From Candidatus Kuenenia stuttgartensis (GTDB lineage: Bacteria; Planctomycetota; Planctomycetia; Isosphaerales; Isosphaeraceae): a stretch of 6,383 nt of DNA. The DNA lies in contig CAMCFM010000276.1 of assembly GCA_945874095.1 (NCBI GenBank), positions 1-6,383 of the forward strand, in the 5' to 3' direction. Positions 1 through 6,383 of the stretch are shown piece by piece. The position numbers were made by a program, and so were the translations under genes. The notes beneath the pieces were generated by a model. It was not told where the DNA came from, did not search any database, and was given only the letters and a program-made list of their open reading frames with translations. Within the stretch, counting starts at the first letter, position 1, and the number at the start of each line of letters is the position of its first letter.

Positions 1-25
1 CATTTGTTTTACGAGAGTTTTGCAT
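1..25 (-). CDS. Possible start of a downstream gene, cut by the window edge (DUF1501-type partner suspected)
   Basis: Reading the minus strand, an ATG at 25-23 lies 13 bases past the stop codon of the PSCyt/PSD1 gene and opens MQNSRKTN before the window ends. In planctomycetes a PSCyt1-PSCyt2-PSD1 gene is very often followed on the same strand by a DUF1501 gene whose product begins with a short polar or basic segment and an export signal. The eight visible residues fit that but do not prove it. There is no Shine-Dalgarno-like sequence in front of this ATG. A second ATG in another frame (3-1) touches the edge and could be the real start instead. The call rests mainly on position and family habit. 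Confidence 0.25.
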
Positions 26-38
26 TTTTTATTTTCGA

Positions 39-2732
39 TTATCGCAAAGTGACAAAGTCGTTGTGGTTGACAAGCGCCCAGATCAAATTCGCGCGGGCCT
101 GTAAATCGCCACCGGGATTTTTGCCGGACAGATTTTTCCAGCGTTCCAGAGCTTTAATCGACACCGCAATTTCATCAGGGCTTGGTTCCATTGCAAGCGT
201 ATAGATGAAAGCCTGCCGAATAAATCGGTTGTCATTATTTTCGTTTTTAGATTGCAATTGCTGGGCAATCTTTTCAGCAATCTTTTGTGCGGATTCATGC
301 ACAAGTCGCGAATTTGACAAAGCCAGCGCCTGTTGGGGCACAATGCTTTGTTCGCGCTGGTAACAGTCTTTGACCATGGCTTCATCGAACGTGGTCAGGA
401 AAAGGTTTCGGTCGTTGTTTGAGTGGAAAAAATAGAGGCTCCTGCGAAGCGAATTTGGTTGATCAGAGGCTTCAATCGGAGGGCCACCCATCGTCAGGTC
501 GAGCTTTCCAGAAAGCTTTAAAACAGAGTCGCGCACCACTTGTGATTCAATCCGGATCGGCTCTCTGTGCCAGAGAAACTTGTTATCAGGGTCAACCTTT
601 AAATTCTTTTCAGGAACGTCATGAAGCGAAGAGGTCATTTGATAAGTCGATGATTCGACAATCAACCGGTGTATGTGTTTCATGCTCCAGCCACTTTCAA
701 TAAATTCAGATGCCAGCCAGTCCAGCAATTCTGGATGTGATGGAACCTGTCCTTTGCGACCAAAGTCAAACACACTTGGAACCAGCGGTTTGCCCATATG
801 CCTGGCCCAGAGATGATTCACCGCAACTCGTGCTGTCAGAGGATTTTTCGGGTCGGTGATCCAGCTTGCAAGCGCTGAACGTCGACCTGTGCTTTGGCCA
901 GAAAATGAGGGAGTTGGGTCAAACGCTGTAGAAGATTTAAATTTTGTGGGAGCATGCTCCGCACCGACCAATGGTGTGTGCTTGCCCAGCGGTTCGGCCA
1001 TGCTTTTACGAGATTGTTCGACAACGGATTTCGCAGAATCGAGCTTCTTTTGCAAGTCAGCTTTTTGCTCATTTTTACCACGCAGCAATTCCAATTCGAG
1101 TCGGGCTACATCGACATCCGCTCGGCTGATGGCCGTCTGACGCTCTGCCCAGATGGCATTTTTTACGAGTTCCTGACTCGATTCCTGACCAGCAGACTTC
1201 ACACTTGCCACATCGGCTGCCGCTCGCAGTCGAATCGCCGCAAGTTCTTCCTCAGCCGCTTTCAGCTTCTTTTCCGCAAGATTTCTGGCCAGCAATTTCT
1301 CGGTTGATAATATTGCAGATTGAGTATTTGCCTGGACCTGAAATGTCTTCCAGTCGTTTTGGGCCTGATTTAGTTCTTTTTTTGCAGTTTCAACCTGCAA
1401 TCTTTTCTGGTTTAAATTCGATTGGCGAATATGTGGCCTCAGTTCTGGATGCCAGGATTCGATCGGAAGTTTTACAGGTTTTACAGTTAATCCGGTACCT
1501 GTCAGAAATGCTGGGACATCTGGTGGAATGACCACCGATTTATCAGGGCTACTTTCCTGACCTCGAATAAATCGATAAGTTGGCTCATTCAAAAATGCGT
1601 CGTAAGCCCTTGAAATACCATCGACTTTCGCGTCTACAGAACTGGGCAAAATGTCATTGCGAACCATATAAGGCTCAAACACAGCACGCATTGCATAATA
1701 ATCTGTCTGCCTGACAGGGTCGAATTTATGGTCATGGCATTTGGCGCAATTGATTGTCAGGCCAAGAAACGCCTTGCTCACATGCTCCACTGTTTCATCC
1801 AGCCACTGATTGCGATTGAACAGGAAAAAATTTCTAGCCAGATATCCTGATGCCCTCAGAGAGTCCAAATCCTCAGGCGCAAGCTCGTCAGCGGCCAGCA
1901 TGAGCTGAACCATTTGGTCGTAAGGCTTGTCGCGATTGAGCGACTCCACAATCCAGTCACGCCAGTGCCAGATCTGCTTCTGGCTATTCCTTAGTTCTGC
2001 TCCCAAACCCCACCAGTCGCTATATCTCCAGACATCCATCCAGTGGCGTGCCCATCGCTCTCCATATCGTGGGTCGTTCAAAAGCCGACTTGTTAAAGTT
2101 GGATACCAATTTGCATTTCGGCCTGATTGCATGTTCTGGATTTCGTCCAGTGTCGGAGGCATACCAGTCAGGTCGATATATAATCGTCTCAGAAGTACCA
2201 AATCATCCGCCTTGGGCGAAGGCGCCAGCCCTCTGGACTCCAATGGTTTTAAAATAAATGAATCAATCGGGTTTTTCACCCAACTTGTCTGGGTGACTTT
2301 GGGAACCGCTGGTTTGATGATCGGGCGGAACGCCCAGTGATCCCTCGGGCTTGGTTCCGCCTTTTCGTCGGCTGGAGATTTGCTACCGCTGCCGATCCAT
2401 TCAGAAATCTTGGCTTTTTCGGCAGAGGAAAGTGGTACGCCTTCACCTTCAGGCGGCATCCGATCGGCGACATTCGTTTCGTGGATACGCTCCATCAGAA
2501 GGCTTGGATTCCCGGTCAGCACATCTCCATTATCGCCTCCTTTGTGCATCAGTGAAACGGTGTCAAGCCTCAGGCCCGACTTCTGCATCAGCGAACCATG
2601 GCAGGCGTAACACCTTGATTTTAAAATCGGCTTGATTTCTGTTAAATAGTCAACAGAGGCGCGGGATACCTGCCAATTCGAGCAAAATATGGTAATCAAT
2701 ACAAATGGATAGAGGCAATTGAAATTCTTCAT
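39..2732 (-). CDS. Exported planctomycete cytochrome-type protein with PSCyt1, PSCyt2 (DUF1549) and PSD1 (DUF1553) domains
   Basis: This is an 897-residue protein from the ATG at 2732. A GTG at 2744 would add four residues (MPIS) but gives a poorer signal-peptide start, and neither start has a clear ribosome binding site. Residues 1-25 look like a Sec signal peptide (Lys2, a hydrophobic core, likely cleavage after SRA), so the protein should act outside the cytoplasmic membrane. PSCyt1 spans about 28-118, with a CYACH heme-binding motif at 41-45 and RMPPEG at 91-96, whose Met92 is a plausible second heme ligand. A linker with HWAFRP (132-137) leads to PSCyt2 at about 153-355. This begins NPIDSF, contains YGERWARHWMDVWRYSD (223-239) and ends with a second CxxCH, CAKCHDHKFDP (329-339). 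Residues about 437-580 are rich in Lys, Glu, Gln, Ala and Leu and look like a long coiled coil. PSD1 spans about 615-885, with ITDPKNPLTARVAVNHLW (624-641) and the typical VPQQALAL segment (798-805). Length and domain order are normal for the family. Electron transfer or polysaccharide-linked oxidation has been suggested for such proteins, but no specific substrate can be read here. Confidence 0.93.
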   Translation of the reverse strand: MKNFNCLYPFVLITIFCSNWQVSRASVDYLTEIKPILKSRCYACHGSLMQKSGLRLDTVSLMHKGGDNGDVLTGNPSLLMERIHETNVADRMPPEGEGVPLSSAEKAKISEWIGSGSKSPADEKAEPSPRDHWAFRPIIKPAVPKVTQTSWVKNPIDSFILKPLESRGLAPSPKADDLVLLRRLYIDLTGMPPTLDEIQNMQSGRNANWYPTLTSRLLNDPRYGERWARHWMDVWRYSDWWGLGAELRNSQKQIWHWRDWIVESLNRDKPYDQMVQLMLAADELAPEDLDSLRASGYLARNFFLFNRNQWLDETVEHVSKAFLGLTINCAKCHDHKFDPVRQTDYYAMRAVFEPYMVRNDILPSSVDAKVDGISRAYDAFLNEPTYRFIRGQESSPDKSVVIPPDVPAFLTGTGLTVKPVKLPIESWHPELRPHIRQSNLNQKRLQVETAKKELNQAQNDWKTFQVQANTQSAILSTEKLLARNLAEKKLKAAEEELAAIRLRAAADVASVKSAGQESSQELVKNAIWAERQTAISRADVDVARLELELLRGKNEQKADLQKKLDSAKSVVEQSRKSMAEPLGKHTPLVGAEHAPTKFKSSTAFDPTPSFSGQSTGRRSALASWITDPKNPLTARVAVNHLWARHMGKPLVPSVFDFGRKGQVPSHPELLDWLASEFIESGWSMKHIHRLIVESSTYQMTSSLHDVPEKNLKVDPDNKFLWHREPIRIESQVVRDSVLKLSGKLDLTMGGPPIEASDQPNSLRRSLYFFHSNNDRNLFLTTFDEAMVKDCYQREQSIVPQQALALSNSRLVHESAQKIAEKIAQQLQSKNENNDNRFIRQAFIYTLAMEPSPDEIAVSIKALERWKNLSGKNPGGDLQARANLIWALVNHNDFVTLR

Positions 2733-3016
2733 AGAGATTGGCACAAATTTCAGTCTCGGGTTTGATTCAGATGTTACCGATCGGATTGGGCAGGATACTT
2801 GAACTTGAGACGAGGCAGGTCATATCTCTATGATAACTCTGGATCGCTTGCGATATCAAGGCCTCACAATCAGATTGGGCCAACTGTTGAAGTCGCAGAG
2901 GCTATCAGAGTTTATGGATATCAAGATAAAACCGGATTCAGGAGTGAGGTTTTAGGACTTCCCAAAGAGCGATCTCCCCTAAACTTTCGACTCGCCCCAA
3001 AATAATTATCGCGATT

Positions 3017-3068
3017 TTAAGATCGTTATGTAGAAAACGCGATATGGATATGGTTAGAATGATCTTAA
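3017..3068. repeat. Inverted repeat upstream of the YHFGPGQ-protein gene
   Basis: TTAAGATCGTT at 3017-3027 is matched by AATGATCTTAA at 3058-3068. This is an 11-base inverted repeat with one mismatch and 30 bases between the arms. The word CGCGAT also occurs twice close by, at 3010-3015 (inside the 8-base palindrome ATCGCGAT, 3008-3015) and at 3038-3043. The right arm ends 65 bases before the start codon at 3134, a reasonable place for an operator or a 5' leader structure. A repeat of this size is expected about once by chance in an AT-rich stretch of this length, so the regulatory reading is weak. Confidence 0.25.
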
Positions 3069-3119
3069 CGTTCGGTAACAAGACCCGGTTCAGACCACGC
3101 CTTTTCATGAACCTGAGAA

Positions 3120-3125
3120 AAGGGA
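3120..3125 (+). promoter_or_regulatory. Ribosome binding site that favours the start at 3134
   Basis: AAGGGA lies 8 bases before the ATG at 3134, a good Shine-Dalgarno match and spacing. The upstream in-frame ATGs at 3044 and 3107 lack such a site. Starting at 3134 also puts the signal peptide at the very N-terminus (MRSWLL), which supports this choice. Confidence 0.6.
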
Positions 3126-3133
3126 CCTTAATT

Positions 3134-3844
3134 ATGCGATCCTGGTTACTAGCAATCTGGCTGATGCTGCCTGCCGTAGTGGGAGCTTACCACTTTGGGC
3201 CTGGCCAAAATGGAATGAAAATGGACAAAGCTGCCGATGCTCTGGCACAGGCCAAAGCGGCGGTTTCATCCGAAAACTGGGCTGTCGCCCTCTCGGCTTA
3301 TGACGCGGCGCTGGGCGCCGTCGATGCCAAAACCCAGCCTGAACTGGACTATTCCATTCGTCTGGGCAAAGCTCAGGCACAAATGTTTGCCAGCCAGCTT
3401 CCAGAAGCCTCGTCGGAATTGGAAATGCTGCTGGAGGATATGAACAGCGATCCGAAATCAGACGCGAAAATCAAGATGGAAACGCTCTCAACTCTCGCCA
3501 ATGCCAAGTTTTATATGACCTGGCTCAAACGGCTTGAAGGCCTGGGCGAGCCTGAATGGCAGCCGGATGTCGAGAATGCCCGCCAAACCTATCGCCAACT
3601 CGCTGAAGACGCCGAAAAAACCGGCGACCTGGCCGCTGCGAAAACGTACCGGGACGATCTGGAAGGGACGATTCGCCTGGCCCGTATGGACGTTTCCGAA
3701 CTTCAGGGCATGCCGATCCCCAAGCCATGCTCCAACTGCAAATCTGGCCAATGTAAAAATAAAGCTCGAAAGCCCAATAACATCACGAAAAAAGACGGCC
3801 GTGCAGCAGGCGCTGGCCCAGCCCCCGACGGCAGTGGTTCCTGA
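3134..3844 (+). CDS. Exported TPR-like helical protein with N-terminal YHFGPGQ motif and C-terminal CxxCxxxxC cluster, function unknown
   Basis: I do not recognise a characterised family for this 236-residue protein. Residues 1-18 form a short Sec-type signal peptide (Arg2, a Leu/Trp/Ala-rich core, VGA before the likely cut). The mature protein would start YHFGPGQ (19-25). Residues about 31-190 are almost wholly predicted helix. The segment 35-62, with NWAVALSAYDAAL at 48-60, has the spacing of a tetratricopeptide helix pair. A second such pair may lie around 148-176 (ARQTYRQLAEDAEKTGDL, then AAAKTYRDDL). The tail has CSNCKSGQC (199-207), which could bind a metal or form disulfides outside the membrane, followed by a Lys-, Gly- and Pro-rich end (208-236) that is probably disordered. 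TPR-like exported proteins usually act as protein-binding scaffolds, and that is the most I would infer. In-frame ATGs at 3044 and 3107 would give N-terminal extensions of 30 and 9 residues. The next gene starts 137 bases downstream on the same strand. Confidence 0.85.
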   Translation: MRSWLLAIWLMLPAVVGAYHFGPGQNGMKMDKAADALAQAKAAVSSENWAVALSAYDAALGAVDAKTQPELDYSIRLGKAQAQMFASQLPEASSELEMLLEDMNSDPKSDAKIKMETLSTLANAKFYMTWLKRLEGLGEPEWQPDVENARQTYRQLAEDAEKTGDLAAAKTYRDDLEGTIRLARMDVSELQGMPIPKPCSNCKSGQCKNKARKPNNITKKDGRAAGAGPAPDGSGS

Positions 3845-3878
3845 TTTCACTCTCATGAGCCTTCGAGTACAAACCTCT

Positions 3879-3906
3879 GGCATGTCAGTGCTTATGCTGG
3901 CATGTC
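3879..3906 (+). repeat. Hairpin made from a repeated 10-mer (CTGGCATGTC) in the gap between the two plus-strand genes
   Basis: CTGGCATGTC occurs at 3877-3886 and again exactly 20 bases later at 3897-3906, and a further CATGTC lies at 3915-3920. Because the word is nearly self-complementary, the transcript can fold GGCATGTCAG (3879-3888) against CTGGCATGTC (3897-3906). That gives 10 pairs, two of them G-U, around an 8-base loop. A run of eight T residues follows at 3933-3940 but is 26 bases beyond the stem, so this is not a standard intrinsic terminator. It could be an attenuating or RNA-stabilising hairpin, or a paired protein-binding site. Confidence 0.4.
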
Positions 3907-3966
3907 TGTCTCATCATGTCGGCTTGAACGAGTTTTTTTTCGGATCGATTTCAGAATCTTTCAACC

Positions 3967-3971
3967 AAGGA
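3967..3971 (+). promoter_or_regulatory. Ribosome binding site that sets the start at 3982
   Basis: AAGGA sits 10 bases before the ATG at 3982. The frame is closed by a TGA at 3925-3927 and has no other ATG between that stop and 3982. Two later Met codons (4033 and 4036) fall inside the hydrophobic core of the signal peptide, so 3982 is well supported. Confidence 0.6.
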
Positions 3972-3981
3972 TTGGCATCTG

Positions 3982-6383
3982 ATGAATCGGGCTTTTCTGC
4001 GCTGGACAAAATCGGCGATCACCTCATTATTTATGATGGGCTTGTGTCATCTTGCCTTAATGGCTCAGACACAAACCATTCAGTCCGTTCAGCTTAGACC
4101 TGCAAATACGGTTTCTGCCACAGTCACAAACAAGGCTGCGGCTGTTGAGAAAAAGCCTGATGCCAAGCCGGTAGAAAAACCAGCCGATGCTGCCGCAAAA
4201 CCGGAGGAGAAGAAACCCGACCCAGCCGCTGAACGGTTGGAAAAGATAAATAAACAGAAGTTTGACCGCAAGGCTTCGACCATATTGAAAGTCTGGTCGG
4301 AAGTATCCGGCGTTGTTCAGCCGAAGGCGAAAAACCCATCGGCGACTGACTCCGATGCTTCAAACCTTCCCCCGGAAATCGTTGCACAGATGGAAGCCGC
4401 CAAGGCCCGGGCGGGGGAATCCAATCCAACAGCCAACACCGAAAAAGATGGTCCCAAAAAAGCCTCGGAAGATCCGTTTGACAAGGAACTTGAAACACTT
4501 TCTCGCAATGTCGCTCTGGGGCGTTGGCCCATAGTTGCTGATCAGCTCAAGAAGCTGACTCCCAAAGAAGGCATAGCAGCCTGGAGAGCGATTGTGAAGT
4601 CGCTTGGAACGGGTCAGCAACTGGCCACCGGGGTGATCACTCTGGCAAAGTCTTCAAGTGCATCCACAATCCCGGTGGACAACTCCAACTCCCAGTCCAA
4701 CATGATGATGCAGCGCATGATGGTGTTTAACAACATCAACATGAACGACCCTGAAACGATGGCCTTGATGCAGGGCCGCGGTTCATCGAATGAGCAGAAC
4801 CTGTTGACTGCAAAAGACTTTATCGCTTTGACCAAAGCCAATCCCCAGGCAGTGGAAGCGGAGGACCGAGACCTATTGGCCCGACTTGTTCTCTTGGTCG
4901 ATCGCCAGACGGACGCCACAGAAGACTTGGTCCGACAGATCCAAATCCTTGTGGATCAGAAAGATCCGAAGCCCGTCCTATCCCGGCGCGATGCCGCTTT
5001 GATCCTGACTTCCGCAAACCTTGCCGCCGATGCAGGGCCATTCCTCCCAATACCTGAAAGCCCTGAGGCCAAGTCAGATCCAGTTGTCTTAAATCTTTTG
5101 GCTCGTTATGCTTTGGCTAAATATAACCGGCTTGGAACTCCGGAACTGGTCAATCAGGCTTGGGCTGCATTGCAGGCTTTGATGGCCCTGGAAGTAAAAA
5201 CGGCTGAGCAGAGCCAGGCTCGGGAGGAAGCTACAAAACAGGCGATCGCTTTGGTTCCGAAAGTGGATAAAGCATTGGCCAGGAAGTGGTTTGAGGATTC
5301 ATTCAAAGGTCGGCCTGAACGCGGAGTGGCTCTTTTAACGAGTCTTGGCGAATCAGCTACTACAAATCTCCAGACGAATATTCGTACCAGCGAACCACGG
5401 TTGCGGAACTTGGAAATGCTGAAAACGGCTATCGACGCCCTCCTCTCAATCGCCCCTGAACGGGCCGACCAATGGAGTGAAAGCCTGACCACTTTAGCAG
5501 CCTCGTGGCTGGCTGAGGTCAAAATAACCAAGCAGCTCGACCGCTCCAGCGGCCCCCGTATTCAAAGAGATATGTACGGCAACGTGTTTTACAGTTCTGA
5601 CGATGAAGCACAGGTCAACCAGCAATTCGTTCCGAACATGCCTCAGGCGGTTCCTGCACGCGAGATGGTACGACTGGCCCCACTCGCTGGCTGGCTGGAA
5701 CGGGTCGACCCCGGAATGAAGCCGAATATTCACAAAGCACTGGCAGAGTTATACTTAAAGATTGGTGGAGATAGTGAGGCTTTCCCTCATATTGAGGAAG
5801 TGGCCAAGACCGAGCCTGAAATGGGCCGTGAACTGGCTCAGGAATTCCTGAAGGTCTGGACCACGAACCACGACATGAATCAGGCGAAGAATCAGAGGAA
5901 TCCATATGTCTTTATGTTTGGATTCGAGCAGAAGGCCGAAAGTATTCCGCTGACACGTTCCAAGCAGGAACGCAACCTTCAAGAGCTTGGCGGTTGGCTG
6001 GTCAGGCTCAAGAAGCTCCCGATCCGGCCTGTCGATGAATCCCTGATAGCCAAAGCTTTTACAACATGCCACAGCACAGCGGAAGTTTATCGTACGGAAG
6101 CGATTACGGCCGTTTTTGGGCCGATGGAAAATCTTAAGCCGGAAACGATTGCCCGACTTGCCCAGCAGATGAGGCTGAATCTGGCAGGACTTTGGCGCAA
6201 GCCGGCTGTTCAGGATCAAGCCAAAACCAAGCGTCGCGAGAAAGATATTCGTGAAGAGGTGTTGCGGGGCTATGCGACCGCCCAGAAAGTTGTGGATGAA
6301 GCACGTCGGAAATATCCGAATGAATGGTCGGTCACCGCTGCAAAGGCGGCTTTGATGCACGACGAGAACAACTTTCAGCAGGA
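3982..6383 (+). CDS. Large exported alpha-helical protein with charged linker and Met-rich patch, 3' end outside window, function unknown
   Basis: The frame is open for 800 complete codons and runs off the right edge, so the C-terminus is missing. I do not recognise a named family. Residues 1-28 are a Sec-type signal peptide (Arg3, Arg7, Lys10, then a hydrophobic stretch ending ALMA before Gln29), so the protein should be periplasmic or surface-located. Residues about 50-85 form a low-complexity linker rich in Ala, Lys, Pro and Glu. A short predicted helix (85-110) and another polar linker (114-165) follow. From about 166 onward the sequence is mostly predicted amphipathic helix, which suggests a solenoid of TPR or HEAT type, though I see no clean repeat consensus. 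Residues 234-263 are rich in Asn, Ser, Gln and Met, with eight Met in the 24 residues 241-264. No catalytic motif, transmembrane segment after the signal, or CxxCH is visible. The gene follows the TPR-like YHFGPGQ gene by 137 bases on the same strand, so cotranscription is plausible. A scaffold role is only a guess. Confidence 0.85.
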   Translation, partial: MNRAFLRWTKSAITSLFMMGLCHLALMAQTQTIQSVQLRPANTVSATVTNKAAAVEKKPDAKPVEKPADAAAKPEEKKPDPAAERLEKINKQKFDRKASTILKVWSEVSGVVQPKAKNPSATDSDASNLPPEIVAQMEAAKARAGESNPTANTEKDGPKKASEDPFDKELETLSRNVALGRWPIVADQLKKLTPKEGIAAWRAIVKSLGTGQQLATGVITLAKSSSASTIPVDNSNSQSNMMMQRMMVFNNINMNDPETMALMQGRGSSNEQNLLTAKDFIALTKANPQAVEAEDRDLLARLVLLVDRQTDATEDLVRQIQILVDQKDPKPVLSRRDAALILTSANLAADAGPFLPIPESPEAKSDPVVLNLLARYALAKYNRLGTPELVNQAWAALQALMALEVKTAEQSQAREEATKQAIALVPKVDKALARKWFEDSFKGRPERGVALLTSLGESATTNLQTNIRTSEPRLRNLEMLKTAIDALLSIAPERADQWSESLTTLAASWLAEVKITKQLDRSSGPRIQRDMYGNVFYSSDDEAQVNQQFVPNMPQAVPAREMVRLAPLAGWLERVDPGMKPNIHKALAELYLKIGGDSEAFPHIEEVAKTEPEMGRELAQEFLKVWTTNHDMNQAKNQRNPYVFMFGFEQKAESIPLTRSKQERNLQELGGWLVRLKKLPIRPVDESLIAKAFTTCHSTAEVYRTEAITAVFGPMENLKPETIARLAQQMRLNLAGLWRKPAVQDQAKTKRREKDIREEVLRGYATAQKVVDEARRKYPNEWSVTAAKAALMHDENNFQQ

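Larger units (their letters stand above)
2733..3133. promoter_or_regulatory. Divergent intergenic region between the PSCyt/PSD1 gene and the YHFGPGQ-protein gene
   Basis: These roughly 400 bases separate two genes transcribed away from each other, so promoters for both should lie here. I found no convincing -35/-10 pair on either strand. A TAGAAT at 3055-3060 resembles a -10 element for the rightward gene but lacks a recognisable -35 at the right distance. A TTG-started frame at 2799-3005 (68 residues) has no ribosome binding site, no recognisable domain and no export signal, and I do not call it a gene. The region holds one inverted repeat (listed separately) and some short repeated words that could be chance. 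I see no tRNA, terminator or mobile-element end. Confidence 0.5.

Noticed and set aside
419..703. Plus-strand frames antisense to the PSCyt/PSD1 gene, such as this 94-residue one.
   Set aside because: The minus-strand protein matches its family along its whole length, so these are shadows with no independent support.
2781..2926. Short repeated words in the intergenic region: TCGGATTGGGC and TCAGATTGGGC about 89 bases apart, and GATATCAAG twice about 66 bases apart.
   Set aside because: Matches of this length are expected by chance in 400 bases, they do not share a common spacing, and they do not sit at a recognisable promoter.
2799..3005. A 68-residue frame on the plus strand in the divergent intergenic region.
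   Set aside because: It starts at TTG, has no ribosome binding site, no export signal and no recognisable domain, and its composition looks like random intergenic translation.
3488..3883. A 131-residue minus-strand frame overlapping the YHFGPGQ gene.
   Set aside because: It lies antisense to a gene with a clear signal peptide and helical protein pattern. Its own product has no coherent features and no supported start.
3933..3940. A run of eight T residues as an intrinsic terminator after the YHFGPGQ gene.
   Set aside because: No GC-rich stem lies directly before it. The nearest hairpin ends 26 bases upstream, too far for a standard Rho-independent terminator.
3534..4097. A 187-residue plus-strand frame spanning the end of the YHFGPGQ gene, the gap and the start of the large gene.
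   Set aside because: It overlaps two better-supported genes in another frame, and its product has no protein-like pattern and no start signal.
5755..6360. A 201-residue minus-strand frame inside the large exported-protein gene.
   Set aside because: It is antisense to a long open frame with a signal peptide and a consistent helical pattern. No domain or start site supports it.

Overview
The window looks like chromosomal DNA from a member of the Planctomycetota. The main reason is the left-hand gene, which has the PSCyt1 - PSCyt2 (DUF1549) - PSD1 (DUF1553) architecture. That combination of c-type-cytochrome-like and planctomycete-specific domains is greatly expanded in this phylum and common in few others. 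Base composition is roughly balanced (about 50% GC by eye), and every complete gene start encodes an export signal, so all three clear products are predicted to leave the cytoplasm. The genus cannot be decided from the sequence.

Layout. Positions 39-2732 on the minus strand hold the 897-residue cytochrome/PSD1 protein. Beyond its stop codon, 13 bases away on the same strand, an ATG opens a frame that runs off the left edge. This may be the first eight codons of the DUF1501-type partner gene that usually follows such genes, but too little is visible to be sure. Positions 2733-3133 are a divergent intergenic region with no convincing gene. Positions 3134-3844 on the plus strand encode a 236-residue exported, helical, TPR-like protein whose mature N-terminus is predicted to begin YHFGPGQ and whose tail carries a CxxCxxxxC cysteine cluster. 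After a 137-base gap, which contains a short hairpin built from a repeated 10-mer, a third gene starts at 3982 and stays open to the right edge. It is a large exported protein (at least 800 residues) with a charged Ala/Lys/Pro/Glu linker, a Met/Asn-rich patch and long predicted alpha-helical stretches. It has no stop codon in the window.

How the genes relate. The two plus-strand genes are codirectional and close, and both encode exported helical proteins, so they may be expressed together. That they act together is inference. The cytochrome-like gene is divergent and probably a separate unit. No RNA genes, transposons, CRISPR arrays or phage features were seen. The least described content is the plus-strand gene pair, neither of which I can place in a characterised family.
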